Assembly: GCA_903891095.1 (NCBI GenBank)
Contig: CAITDI010000036.1
Coordinates: 1 to 64,000, forward strand
DNA: 64,000 nucleotides
Direction: 5' to 3'
DNA from: an uncultured bacterium
Lineage (GTDB): Bacteria > Planctomycetota > Phycisphaerae > Phycisphaerales > SM1A02
Below the pieces are notes generated by a model. The model was not told the origin of the DNA. It saw only the letters and a program-made list of their open reading frames with translations, and did not search any database. Within the stretch, counting starts at the first letter, position 1. Each line of letters opens with the position of its first letter. The translations under genes were made by a program, and so were the position numbers. Below are positions 50,732-59,154 of this stretch, in pieces.

Positions 50732-52188
50732 CGTCCACCTCCGAGCTTGACGTACGACGAAAGTCCCTGGCGTCCGCCCTCGCGGCCGAAGCCCGACTCG
50801 CGGTAGCCGCCGAACGGCGCGCTCGCGTCGAAGCGGTTGAACGTGTTGAGCCACACGACGCCTGCGCTCAGGCGATTCGACATCTCGAGCGCGCGCGCGG
50901 CCTTCTCGGTCCACACGCCGGCGCTGAGGCCGTAGGTCGTGTTGTTCGCGCGCTGCACGGCTTCTTCAGGCGTGCGGAAGGTCATCACGCTCAGCACTGG
51001 TCCGAAGATCTCCTCGCGCGCGATCGTGTGCGACGGCTGCACGCCCGTGAAGATGCACGGCTTGCACCAGAAGCCCTTCTTGGGCAGGTCGCACGCGACC
51101 TCGAACTTCTGCGCGCCTTCGTCGCTGCCGGCCTTCACGAAGCGCTGGATCGTCTCGAGCTGCGCCTTGGAGTTGATCGCGCCGACGTCGGTGTTCTTGT
51201 CGAGCGGATCGCCGACGCGCAGCTGCTGCATGCGCCGCGTGAGCCGCGCGAGGAAGTCGTCGTGGATCGATTCCTCGACGAAGAGCCGCGATCCCGCGCA
51301 GCACACATGGCCCTGGTTGAACCAGATGCCGCTCACGACGCCTTCGACCGCCTGGTCGAGCGCGGCGTCGGCGAACACGATGTTCGGGCTCTTGCCGCCG
51401 AGCTCGAGCGTGAGCTTGGTGCCGGTTCCAGCGACGGCCTTCGCGATCGCCTTGCCGACTTCGGTCGAGCCGGTGAAGGCGATCTTGTCGACGCCGTTCT
51501 TCGCGCCTGCGAGCGCGGTGATCGCGCGGCCTGCGTCGGGTCCGCCGGTGACGATGTTCACGACACCGTCGGGGAGCCCGCATTCCTGCATGATTTCCGC
51601 GAGCATGAGCGCGGTCATCGGCGTCGTCTCGGCGGGCTTGAGCACGCAGGTGTTGCCGCACGCGATGGCCGGCGCGAGCTTCCACGCGGCCATCATCAGC
51701 GGAAAGTTCCACGGGATGATCTGTCCGCACACGCCGACCGGCTTGGGCATCGCGCCCGCGAAGGCGTACGGCAGCTTGTCGCACCAGCCCGCGTGATGGA
51801 AGAAGTGCTGCACGACCAGCGGCAGGTCCTCGTCGCGCGATTCCTTGATCGGCTTGCCGCCGTTCATCGTCTCGAGCACCGCGAGTTCGCGCGAGCGCTC
51901 CTGGATGCGCCGCGCGATGCGGAACATGATCTTCGCGCGCTCGGCGGGCTTGGTCTTGGCCCACGCGGGAAACGCCTTCCGCGCCGCGGCCACCGCGCGC
52001 GCGACATCGTCGGCGCCGGCGTCGGCGACGGTCGCGATCGTCTCTTCCGTCGCGGGATTGATGGTCTTGAAGCTCTTGCCCGACCTCGGCTCGACGAACT
52101 TGCCGCCGATGAAGAGACCGTAACTCGGCTTGAGGACGGGCCTCACGCTCTCAGGCGCCGGGGCGTAGGAAAAAGTCGTGTTCGTCAC
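50728..52188 (-). CDS. Aldehyde dehydrogenase
   Basis: A 486-residue NAD(P)-dependent ALDH. The cofactor region has IIPWNFPLMMAAWKLAPA and FTGSTEVGKAI. The general-base Glu lies in LELGGKSPN, and the catalytic Cys in QGHVCCAGSRLF. The C-terminal part ends FGGYRESGFGREGG. It oxidises an aldehyde to an acid; the specific substrate is unknown. The start is GTG 52188 (VTNTTFSYAP) with TAAACT ending 7 nt upstream. Translational overlap with the catalytic-domain-less ALDH downstream suggests the two act together. Confidence 0.94.
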   Translation of the reverse strand: MTNTTFSYAPAPESVRPVLKPSYGLFIGGKFVEPRSGKSFKTINPATEETIATVADAGADDVARAVAAARKAFPAWAKTKPAERAKIMFRIARRIQERSRELAVLETMNGGKPIKESRDEDLPLVVQHFFHHAGWCDKLPYAFAGAMPKPVGVCGQIIPWNFPLMMAAWKLAPAIACGNTCVLKPAETTPMTALMLAEIMQECGLPDGVVNIVTGGPDAGRAITALAGAKNGVDKIAFTGSTEVGKAIAKAVAGTGTKLTLELGGKSPNIVFADAALDQAVEGVVSGIWFNQGHVCCAGSRLFVEESIHDDFLARLTRRMQQLRVGDPLDKNTDVGAINSKAQLETIQRFVKAGSDEGAQKFEVACDLPKKGFWCKPCIFTGVQPSHTIAREEIFGPVLSVMTFRTPEEAVQRANNTTYGLSAGVWTEKAARALEMSNRLSAGVVWLNTFNRFDASAPFGGYRESGFGREGGRQGLSSYVKLGGGR

Positions 52189-52195
52189 GCCACCG

Positions 52196-52201
52196 AGTTT
52201 A
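52196..52201 (-). promoter_or_regulatory. Putative -10 box of the ALDH operon
   Basis: TAAACT on the minus strand ends 7 nt before GTG 52188; no SD. Confidence 0.5.
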
Positions 52202-52243
52202 CAGCGGCGAATCCCATTCCGCGTTCGCGGCGAAGCGGGCGGC

Positions 52244-53128
52244 ATGATCCGCAATCTCGCCAACCTCGCGATCTGGACCGCCGCACTCGTCTCGCTTTCG
52301 GGCTGTGCCTCGTACGAGACCGACCCGAGCAAGATCCCCGATCCCGTGAAGCCGTCGGAGCCCGCCGCGTCGACCACCGCGTCGACCACCGCACCTGGCG
52401 CCGTCGCCGAGACCAAAGTCGAGACCACCAATCTCGCGGCATCGACGCATTCCGGCCGCGCGTCCGAGCCCGGCGCCGAGTCGTGCAATCCCGTGCGCAC
52501 ACCGACGCTTGTGACCCGCGTTGGCGGCGACATGAAGGCGCAGATCGAGATCAAGGACGGCGAGTACCGCTACGGCCCGTCGCGCATCGAGAGCCCGCTG
52601 CCTGCTGGCTACCCCGAGCCGACGCCGCCCGGCGCGATCGATCTCAAGAAGTACCCGACCGTCCGCCGCGCCGAGTACGTCTCGAGCGGCTCGCCTGGCA
52701 TGGGCATGAACATGGGCTTTTTCCCGCTGTTCAACCACATCAAGCGCAAGGACATCGCCATGACCAGCCCGGTCGAGATGGACTACCGCGGGCTGTTCGA
52801 TCCCGCGACGGGCGCGCAGGCCAAGAAGGACGACATGTCCTGGACGATGAGCTTCCTCTACCGCACGGCCGAACTGGCGCCGACGGGCAAGGACGGCAAC
52901 GTCGTCATCACCGACCGTCCGCAGCTCGAGGTGCTCTCGATCGGCATGAACGGACCGTACGGGACAGGCATCGTCGAGAAGGGCCTCGGCCTGCTCCACG
53001 ACTGGCTCAAGGCGCACCCTGAGTATGAGATCGCCGGCGATCCGCGGGCGTTCCACTACAACGGGCCGTACATCTCGAACCGCAACAAGTGGTCCGAGGT
53101 CCAGCTCCCCGTCCGCAAGAAGGGCTGA
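52244..53128 (+). CDS. SOUL heme-binding family lipoprotein
   Basis: A 294-residue protein. The signal ends at a lipobox (SLSGC). A Thr/Ala-rich linker with a 12-bp-encoded STTASTTA follows, then a SOUL/HBP-like domain (PTVRRAEYVSSG, FFPLFNHIKRKDIAMTSPVEMDY, SFLYRTAELAPTG). The IAMTSPV motif is characteristic. SOUL proteins bind heme or other tetrapyrroles; in bacteria their role is mostly unknown. An intrinsic terminator follows. Confidence 0.88.
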   Translation: MIRNLANLAIWTAALVSLSGCASYETDPSKIPDPVKPSEPAASTTASTTAPGAVAETKVETTNLAASTHSGRASEPGAESCNPVRTPTLVTRVGGDMKAQIEIKDGEYRYGPSRIESPLPAGYPEPTPPGAIDLKKYPTVRRAEYVSSGSPGMGMNMGFFPLFNHIKRKDIAMTSPVEMDYRGLFDPATGAQAKKDDMSWTMSFLYRTAELAPTGKDGNVVITDRPQLEVLSIGMNGPYGTGIVEKGLGLLHDWLKAHPEYEIAGDPRAFHYNGPYISNRNKWSEVQLPVRKKG

Positions 53129-53178
53129 GACGGGAAGGGCTGAGTTCGGGCCGCCAACCTTCAATTGATTTCTCCCGC

Positions 53179-53210
53179 AACGCCGCGCGATTGAACCCGC
53201 GCGGCGTTTT
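53179..53210 (+). terminator. Intrinsic terminator after the SOUL gene
   Basis: AACGCCGCGC (53179-53188) and GCGCGGCGTT (53199-53208) pair perfectly around a ten-base loop, ending in TTTT (53207-53210). It lies directly upstream of the ROK kinase promoter. Confidence 0.75.
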
Positions 53211-53216
53211 GTCCGA

Positions 53217-53222
53217 CACAAT
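53217..53222 (+). promoter_or_regulatory. Putative -10 box of the ROK kinase gene
   Basis: CACAAT ends 7 nt before ATG 53230; no SD. Confidence 0.45.
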
Positions 53223-53229
53223 TCGGACC

Positions 53230-53952
53230 ATGTCCAACGGCAACCCCTCCAACGCTCCGCGCATGATCGTCACCCTCGATATCGGTGGCACCCACGCCAA
53301 GGCCAAGTGCCCGCACTGGGAAGCCAAGCGCGAGGTCGATTCGGGCCGCACCTACACGCCGCAGCAGCTGGTCAAGGACATGCAGCACCTGCTCGGCGGC
53401 GAGAAGATCGACGCGATCACCATCGGCCTGCCCGCGCCGATCAAGAACGGCCGTCCGCTCAAGGATCCCGTGAACCTCGGGCCGGGTTGGAAGGACTTCG
53501 ACTATCGCGGCGCGTTCGGCGTGCCCGTCAAGCTGCTCAACGACGCTGCGATGCAGGCGATCGGCAGCCATCGCGCTGCGGGCATGCAGAGCGGCAAGAT
53601 GCTCTTCCTCGGTCTCGGCACCGGCCTCGGCACCTGCATGATCGCGGGCCGCGAAGTGCTGCCGATGGAGCTCGCGCACCTGCCGTACCGCAAGGGCCGT
53701 TCGTTCGAGGATTACGTCGGCATCCGCGGCAAGGAGGAGTACGGCACGCGCAAGTGGCGTGGCCATGTCGCGGAGTGCGTGCGCCTTCTCAGCGCCGCAG
53801 TGCTGCCTGATCTCGTCGTGCTCGGCGGCGGCAACTCGAAGTCGCTCAAGGAACTGCCCGAAGGCTGCGTCCTCGGCGCGAATGCCAATGCATTCCTCGG
53901 TGGCTACGCGGTGTGGGAGCCGGATTGGGCTTTGGCGGCGACGGAACTCTGA
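53230..53952 (+). CDS. ROK-family kinase (polyphosphate glucokinase-like)
   Basis: A 240-residue protein. The N-terminal phosphate loop is TLDIGGTHAKAK. It has a GLPAPI segment, the catalytic-type Asp in LLNDAAMQA, and a second glycine-rich motif LGLGTGLGTCMI, followed by ELAHLPY. A VLGGGNSKSLKELPEG loop lies near the end. The short length and motif order match polyphosphate or ATP glucokinases of the ROK family. The zinc-finger motif of classical ROK repressors is absent. Confidence 0.85.
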   Translation: MSNGNPSNAPRMIVTLDIGGTHAKAKCPHWEAKREVDSGRTYTPQQLVKDMQHLLGGEKIDAITIGLPAPIKNGRPLKDPVNLGPGWKDFDYRGAFGVPVKLLNDAAMQAIGSHRAAGMQSGKMLFLGLGTGLGTCMIAGREVLPMELAHLPYRKGRSFEDYVGIRGKEEYGTRKWRGHVAECVRLLSAAVLPDLVVLGGGNSKSLKELPEGCVLGANANAFLGGYAVWEPDWALAATEL

Positions 53953-53998
53953 TCCCTGGGCTCTGATCCCTGGGCTCTGGTCGCGGGGCTGCGACCGT

Positions 53999-54901
53999 TT
54001 ACTTGACGCTGACCGGCTGCATCGAATCGAGCTGCTTGAGCACGTACGTCATGTACTTGCGCTTCGAAGGCTCGAGCTCGAGGCAGTTGAGGATCAGGTC
54101 GCTCAGCCGCTCGGGAATCTGCGGGTTGAAGCGGTGGAGCGGCGCGGTGTCGCCGATCAGCTCTTCGGGCAGCTGGAAGTCGCGCGAGTAGCGCTTCTGC
54201 ACGGTCTGCGGCGCGAACTTGCCGCGCAGCAGGCGATACATCGTGGCCGCGAAGTTGAACACATCGGTCTGCGCGGTGATCGGCTCGATGAGCGGCTGCT
54301 CCGGCGCGACGTATCCAGCGGTGCCCGACATGCGCGGCTTGGTGCTGCCGATCTTCCACGCCTGGCCGAGGTCGATCACCTTCGTGTGGTTGCGGTCCCA
54401 CAGGATGTTGTTCGGCTTCATGTCGGCGTGGGCGTAGCCCTTGTCGTGGATGTGCACGAGGGCGCTGGCGACATCGCGGAAGATCGCGATCCACTCGGGC
54501 ACCGAGAAGCGCAGCTCGCCCTTCTGGAGCAGGTCCTCGAGCGACGGCGCGTCGATCATCTCCATCACGAGACCGAGGTCCTTGCCCGGCTTCTTGAGGA
54601 GTCCGACGCCGCCGATCTTGAAGCCCTGGTCGCCACGCATATCCACGATGTCGCGGATATTGCGGTGCTTGAGGCGACGGCCGACCTCCCATTCCATGCG
54701 GAGCTGGTCGAGGTAGCGGTCTTCCTTGTCGCCTTCGGAGATCACGTGCTTGAGCGCGTACTGGACATGCGTCTTGGGGTCCTCGACGAGGTACACGACG
54801 CTGAACGCGCCGTCGCCGAGCCACTTGCGGACGCGGTAGCCGTGCAGCATCTCACCGGGGGTCGTGCGCTCGCGCTTTGCTGCGGGGATTGGCTCGCTCA
54901 T
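53999..54901 (-). CDS. Serine/threonine protein kinase
   Basis: A 300-residue cytoplasmic kinase with GAGGTGA ahead of ATG 54901. The Gly loop is WLGDGAFSVVYLVED and the ATP Lys is in YALKHV. The catalytic loop is YAHADMKPNNILW (HAD in place of HRD, Asp retained), the metal motif is VIDLGQAW (DLG), and APE-like VAPEQP follows. No transmembrane or sensor domain is present, which is compact for planctomycete kinases. Targets unknown. Confidence 0.92.
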   Translation of the reverse strand: MSEPIPAAKRERTTPGEMLHGYRVRKWLGDGAFSVVYLVEDPKTHVQYALKHVISEGDKEDRYLDQLRMEWEVGRRLKHRNIRDIVDMRGDQGFKIGGVGLLKKPGKDLGLVMEMIDAPSLEDLLQKGELRFSVPEWIAIFRDVASALVHIHDKGYAHADMKPNNILWDRNHTKVIDLGQAWKIGSTKPRMSGTAGYVAPEQPLIEPITAQTDVFNFAATMYRLLRGKFAPQTVQKRYSRDFQLPEELIGDTAPLHRFNPQIPERLSDLILNCLELEPSKRKYMTYVLKQLDSMQPVSVK

Positions 54902-55245
54902 GCCGTCACCTCGGTCACTTCCGCGTGGGAAGCGACAACCCAACCGCTTGCGCGCGGGGCAAAGGTCTTGGAAGCGTCGCCGGGGCAGCGATCGGTTCCG
55001 ACAGCGAGGGAGCACAACACGAACATCGTTAGGACCACCACGGATCGAGGTTGGATGGAACGAAACGGTGGCCGAGCCATTGCCCAGCCGAGAAGAAATG
55101 AACCTCGAGGGGGAGAAGATACGCGAAGTGCCCTCCGCCTTTTTGTGCAGGGCGTGATTTCGCCAAAAGACAGGTGGAAAATCCCGCCACCGCAAGGGAC
55201 GCAGGTCCTCGGAAATGATCAGAAATCCGCAGCGACTTCGCGCGA
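54902..55245. other. Intergenic region between deoC and the kinase gene
   Basis: A 344-bp gap with no credible gene on either strand. On the minus strand, weak hairpins GGTGG/CCACC (55173-55191) and GGCG/CGCC (55151-55164), with short T runs, could terminate the deoC operon. I see no clear promoter for the kinase gene apart from its SD. Confidence 0.4.
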
Positions 55246-56223
55246 TCAGGCTTCTGCGAAGTCGTCGCGCGCCGCGTAGCCGCCGCGGCGAAGTCGCGCG
55301 ACCTGACGCAGCAGGTCGTTGAGCAGCGTCGACGCGCCGAAGCGGAAGAGATGCGGGTGGAGCCAGTCCGGCCCGAGCGTCTCGTTGACCATCACGAGTT
55401 GCGCGATGGCAGCCTTCGCGGTGCGGATTCCGCCAGCGGGCTTCATGCCGATGCGCACGCCGGTTTCCCGATACGCGTCGCGGATCGCCTCGAGCATCAC
55501 GAGCACGACAGGCATCGTCGCGGCCGGCGTGACCTTGCCGGTCGAGGTCTTGATGAACACCTCGCCGTCGGTCAGCGGTCCCGCTGCAAATGCCGCGCGG
55601 ATCGCGAGATCGCTCGCGTAGCGCACGGCGTCGAGCGTCTCGAGCTCGCCGGTCTCGAGGATGATCTTGAGGTGCGCCTTGCCGCAGGCTTCCTTGACGC
55701 GCGCGATTTCATCGGCGACCAGCGCGTATTCGCCCGCGAGGAACGCGCCGCGGCTGATCACCATGTCGATCTCGTGCGCTCCGTCGCCCACGGCGCGGCG
55801 CACATCGTCGAGGCGGATGTCCAGCGGGAACTGCCCGCTGGGAAAGCCCGTCGCGACCGACGCGATCTTGACCTCGCTGCCCGCGAGCGCCTCACGCGCG
55901 ACCGACACGAGGTTCGGATACACGCAGATCGCCGCGACGCTCGGAATCGGCGCAAGTCCCGCCGCCATCAGCACGCGATCGAGCGCGGGCGCGGGCGAGA
56001 TCGCCTTGCGGCAGAGCGCGCGCACTTTCTCTGGTGAATCCTTGCCCTCGAGCGTGGTGAGGTCGGTCATCGTCACCGCGAGACGCAGCGCGAAGTCCTT
56101 CGAAGACGCCTTGATCGAGCGCTTGCCGAAGCTGTCGGCGCGTCGCGCGGCCATCACGCTGTCGACGGATCGACGCGCGGGCAGCGTGATGTCGAGGAGA
56201 TGGCGCTCGGCGCTCACAGCCAC
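55246..56223 (-). CDS. deoC: Deoxyribose-phosphate aldolase
   Basis: A 325-residue class I aldolase that splits 2-deoxyribose 5-phosphate into acetaldehyde and glyceraldehyde 3-phosphate. The Schiff-base Lys lies in VFIKTSTGKV and the second active-site Lys in RIGMKPAGGIRT. VYPNLV and ASVATGFPSG are also conserved. It is longer than E. coli DeoC, with an extra helical N-terminus of about 50 residues, as in the larger eukaryote-like DeoC. The start is GTG 56223 or 56217, only 3 bp after the upstream small gene, so it is the last gene of a four-gene operon. Confidence 0.95.
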   Translation of the reverse strand: MAVSAERHLLDITLPARRSVDSVMAARRADSFGKRSIKASSKDFALRLAVTMTDLTTLEGKDSPEKVRALCRKAISPAPALDRVLMAAGLAPIPSVAAICVYPNLVSVAREALAGSEVKIASVATGFPSGQFPLDIRLDDVRRAVGDGAHEIDMVISRGAFLAGEYALVADEIARVKEACGKAHLKIILETGELETLDAVRYASDLAIRAAFAAGPLTDGEVFIKTSTGKVTPAATMPVVLVMLEAIRDAYRETGVRIGMKPAGGIRTAKAAIAQLVMVNETLGPDWLHPHLFRFGASTLLNDLLRQVARLRRGGYAARDDFAEA

Positions 56224-56226
56224 GGG

Positions 56227-56535
56227 TCAACCACCACGCGCCGCGCGGAAGAGCGCAGGAAGGCTTCCGCCGCCGCGAAGGCTGAGCCTGCGGTCGGGCG
56301 CGGGCTCGATGCTGTAGACCAGCAGCGATTCGCTGCGGTTGTCGAGCACGTAGAGGACCTCGACCGGCGACGCATCGGCGCCCTCGGACGTGCCGCTGGT
56401 GACGACGGTGTAGCCGCCGAAGCCCATCGAGGAATCGCCAGCGTTGGCAGTCGGGTGCAGGCGTCCGGCCTCGACGATCGCAAAGGCGGTGATCGCGAAC
56501 GCGCTGACTGCAAGCATGGATGCGGGGAGTTTCAT
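56227..56535 (-). CDS. Small exported protein (paralogue of the 56546 gene)
   Basis: A 102-residue protein with AAGGA seven bases before ATG 56535. A signal peptide or anchor (MLAVSAFAITAFAIVEAG) precedes a short mature part with VEVLYVLDNRSESLLVYSIEP, similar to LYVVDETTQEVIAVQWDP in the neighbouring protein. Both may be single beta-propeller-blade-like units. Function unknown; directly upstream of deoC. Confidence 0.68.
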   Translation of the reverse strand: MKLPASMLAVSAFAITAFAIVEAGRLHPTANAGDSSMGFGGYTVVTSGTSEGADASPVEVLYVLDNRSESLLVYSIEPAPDRRLSLRGGGSLPALFRAARGG

Positions 56536-56545
56536 GCGGGAGTCC

Positions 56546-56848
56546 TTAGTTGGAGCGCGGACGCGCCATGTCGTTGGCATCGGCCGAGATGTTGCGGAAA
56601 CCGAGGCCCTTGATCTGCTTGGTCTGCGGATCCCACTGCACGGCGATCACTTCCTGCGTGGTCTCGTCGACCACGTAGAGCGCATGGAGGTCGCTGCCCG
56701 TGATGCGCCCCGACACCGCGGTGTAGGTGCTGCGCGGACGCGTGGCCTGCGCCGACGCGGGTGCGGACAGCTCGACGACCGCGAGCGCGCCGAGCGCGGC
56801 GACGTTGGCCGCGATGAGCAGCTGCATGGTGCTTGGTCTCTTGCGCAT
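56546..56848 (-). CDS. Small exported protein (paralogue of the 56227 gene)
   Basis: A 100-residue protein with GGAG about ten bases before ATG 56848. A signal peptide (LLIAANVAALGALAVVEL, SAPASAQ cleavage region) precedes a beta-rich mature part with GSDLHALYVVDETTQEVIAVQ. It lies 10 bp upstream of its paralogue. Function unknown. Confidence 0.7.
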   Translation of the reverse strand: MRKRPSTMQLLIAANVAALGALAVVELSAPASAQATRPRSTYTAVSGRITGSDLHALYVVDETTQEVIAVQWDPQTKQIKGLGFRNISADANDMARPRSN

Positions 56849-56874
56849 CGGCGGGCTTCTCCGGTTGGAGCGGA

Positions 56875-57075
56875 TCAGATGTCGGTGTGCGAACGCTTCG
56901 ACGGCATGATCGAGATCGCCACGATGATGCCGAACAGCACCGCCATGATGAGGTAGCCGACGACCGGGTTGGTTTGCGGCGTGAAGCTCGGCTCCGGCGG
57001 CTTCTCAGCCTGGGCGGAAGCGACGGTGGCGAGCGCGAGCGGCGCGAGCGTGGAAATCGTGCGGATGAGGCGCAT
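56875..57075 (-). CDS. Small membrane protein heading the deoC operon
   Basis: A 66-residue protein with a signal peptide (ISTLAPLALATVASAQA), a short Pro-rich segment and one C-terminal membrane helix (PVVGYLIMAVLFGIIVAIS) followed by a basic tail (MPSKRSHTDI). TATCCT ends 6 nt before the ATG. No family recognised. It is the first gene of the set that ends with deoC. Confidence 0.65.
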   Translation of the reverse strand: MRLIRTISTLAPLALATVASAQAEKPPEPSFTPQTNPVVGYLIMAVLFGIIVAISIMPSKRSHTDI

Positions 57076-57081
57076 CGCTGG

Positions 57082-57087
57082 AGGATA
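57082..57087 (-). promoter_or_regulatory. Putative -10 box of the deoC operon
   Basis: TATCCT on the minus strand ends 6 nt before ATG 57075; no SD. Confidence 0.5.
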
Positions 57088-57148
57088 CGACACCCGCGCG
57101 CGCTTTGCGAGTTCGATGCACGCACGCACGCGCGTTCGTCGTGGCGCG

Positions 57149-58000
57149 TCAGGTCTCGGGCACGAGCACGAGGCGCCCGTCTTGCTCGACGGCCCGCGCG
57201 AACGAGCGCGTGGGATCGTGATCGAGCGCCACGCGCCAGTGTTCCCGCGCGGCACGCCCGAGAATCCCGAGCTTCGACACCATCGACTCGTACGCCATCA
57301 TGTCGTAGCCGAGGCTTGCGGCGGGATGCGCGTGGTGCGTGGTCGGGCACGCGTCGCCCGCATAGAGGACAGGCATGTCCGGTCCCGCGATGAGCACGCT
57401 CTGATGCCCCCACGTGTGGCCAGGCGTGGGAATCAGCGAGATTCCCGAGAGCGGCGCGCACGCGCCGTCGTAGAGCTCCATTTGCGCCGCGACGGGATCA
57501 AGATGGCTGCGGAAGTACGTCTTCGTCATCGTGCTCTTGTTCGCGAGCGCGTCGGCCCATTCCTGCCGCTGCACGTGGATGCGCGCGTTTGGGAACACGC
57601 TCGTCGGCCCCGCATCGCCCGCGCGCGTGAGGCCCGCCGCGTGGTCGAAGTGCAGGTGCGTGAGCACGACATGCGCGATGTCGCGCGGATCGACGGTGAA
57701 CTCCGCCAGCGCGTCCACCACCGTGCGGCGCTCGAGCTCGTACATCGCGCGCTCGCGATCGGTCCACTTGTCGCCGTAGCCGGCCTCGATCAGCACGAGT
57801 CCGTCGCGCGATTCGACCAGCAGCGAGCGCGTGGCGAGTTCGATGCGGTTCTGCGCGTCGGGCGTGGTCCACTGCGACCACATGGCCTTCGGGATCAGGC
57901 CGAACATCCCGCCGCCATCGAGACGGAACGAGCCCGTGCGCAGCGGTTCGATGCGGACGACGGTGGACGCTGATGCGGACTCGGATGCGGAAGCAGTCAT
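57149..58000 (-). CDS. MBL-fold hydrolase (lactonase-like)
   Basis: A 283-residue metallo-beta-lactamase-fold protein with the full HxHxDH motif (THLHFDHAAG), the third His in PTPGHTWGHQSVLI, a bridging Asp in YAGDACP, and a C-terminal His in VALDHDPTRS. This order matches N-acyl homoserine lactonase-like and related hydrolases; the true substrate is unknown. A Ser/Ala-rich N-terminus precedes the domain. TAGTAT ends 7 nt upstream of the ATG. Confidence 0.88.
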   Translation of the reverse strand: MTASASESASASTVVRIEPLRTGSFRLDGGGMFGLIPKAMWSQWTTPDAQNRIELATRSLLVESRDGLVLIEAGYGDKWTDRERAMYELERRTVVDALAEFTVDPRDIAHVVLTHLHFDHAAGLTRAGDAGPTSVFPNARIHVQRQEWADALANKSTMTKTYFRSHLDPVAAQMELYDGACAPLSGISLIPTPGHTWGHQSVLIAGPDMPVLYAGDACPTTHHAHPAASLGYDMMAYESMVSKLGILGRAAREHWRVALDHDPTRSFARAVEQDGRLVLVPET

Positions 58001-58007
58001 CGCGCGG

Positions 58008-58013
58008 ATACTA
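58008..58013 (-). promoter_or_regulatory. Putative -10 box of the MBL lactonase-like gene
   Basis: TAGTAT on the minus strand ends 7 nt before ATG 58000; no SD. Confidence 0.5.
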
Positions 58014-58021
58014 GTGCCGCG

Positions 58022-59101
58022 CTAGCGCCAGAGCGCCTGAACGATCTCGAACGCGATCAACGCGATGATGATCCATTCGAGGAGCTCGCTGCGGTACTGC
58101 GACTGGCGCGCCTCGAGGCGCTCGCTGATCGAGCCGAGCGTGGCAAGCTTGCGCGAGACGCTTTGCTCCCAGTCGTCGATGCGAAAGCGGCGGCCCGCCG
58201 CCCGCTGCACGCGCGCGAGATGCTGGTCGCCGAGCAGCTTGAGCGCGTTGGTCACGCTGTCGAAGAGCGCCGCGCCCTCGAGCTCGAGCTCCGCGAGCTT
58301 GCGGAGATTCGCACGCAGGCGGAAGGGCCGGAACAGCGACCGGTCGTTGAGCATTGCCCACACCTGGTCGAGGCCGCGGTCGAGCTCGTTGTCGAGATGC
58401 TTGAGCTCGGCGAGCTGCACGTTCGCATGCTCGAGCACGGCGAGCGTGGCCGCAGGTTCCGCGTCGACGACGAGCGCGGCCGCCCAGTCGACCAGCACGA
58501 GGTCGTGCGGGCTGTAGGAGAACGGCGACTGCACGGCGTCGGCGATTTCCTCGGTGGACAGCGGCTTGTCCTCGAGCCGCAGCAGCGCCGCGAGCCGCGC
58601 CGCGCCGAACGACTCGACCGTGAGCGGCACGCCGCCGCACGAAGCGGGATCGACGACGAACACCACGAAATCCTCGGCCGCCGCGCGCAGTTCGGGCCGC
58701 GTGACCGTGTCGCCGAGCGTGGCGATCGTCTCCTCGACCGATGCACGCGCAGCCGCGGCCAGCGCGCGGTTGTTCCACAGCGCCGCGGCGAGCACCGCGA
58801 GCTTGGCGATCTCGCCGTCGAACGGAATGCGGAAGGTCACCGAGATCGCGCCGAAGTCGTAGATCGTCGTCTCGACCAGCGCCGCGCTCGTGAAGCCGCC
58901 GATCGCGTGCGTGCTGCGCTCGAGCGCGATGCGCAGCGGCTTCTGCGTGAAGTCCGATTCCGCGGGCACGCGGCGGCTCTTCGGCAGCGCCTCGCGCGCC
59001 GACGCCGGCAGCCGCGACTCGGCGCGCGCGAGGTCGATGGCAAAGCCCGCCTCAAAGGCGAACATCACGCGGCATTCGCCGGAGATTCGTTCGATCGCCA
59101 T
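58022..59101 (-). CDS. RMD1/YagE-like (DUF155) protein
   Basis: A 359-residue protein with GGAGG nine bases before ATG 59101. The middle part (YDFGAISVTFRIPFDG; later DLVLVDWAAALVVDAEPAATLAVLEHANVQLAELKHLD) and the C-terminal helical region, ending in a single membrane helix (LLEWIIIALIAFEIVQALW), match the DUF155 layout of fungal Rmd1 and bacterial YagE relatives. The role is unknown in bacteria; Rmd1 relatives concern cell division or meiosis in yeast. Confidence 0.75.
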   Translation of the reverse strand: MAIERISGECRVMFAFEAGFAIDLARAESRLPASAREALPKSRRVPAESDFTQKPLRIALERSTHAIGGFTSAALVETTIYDFGAISVTFRIPFDGEIAKLAVLAAALWNNRALAAAARASVEETIATLGDTVTRPELRAAAEDFVVFVVDPASCGGVPLTVESFGAARLAALLRLEDKPLSTEEIADAVQSPFSYSPHDLVLVDWAAALVVDAEPAATLAVLEHANVQLAELKHLDNELDRGLDQVWAMLNDRSLFRPFRLRANLRKLAELELEGAALFDSVTNALKLLGDQHLARVQRAAGRRFRIDDWEQSVSRKLATLGSISERLEARQSQYRSELLEWIIIALIAFEIVQALWR

Positions 59102-59154
59102 CGGTCGCAGCCTCCCGGACTGCGCGTGAGCTGAAGTCGGTTCGCAGTTGCAAG

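Noticed and set aside
49434-57075. Bacterial microcompartment locus (ALDH plus deoC)
   Set aside because: No BMC-H, BMC-T or BMC-P shell protein gene occurs anywhere in the window.
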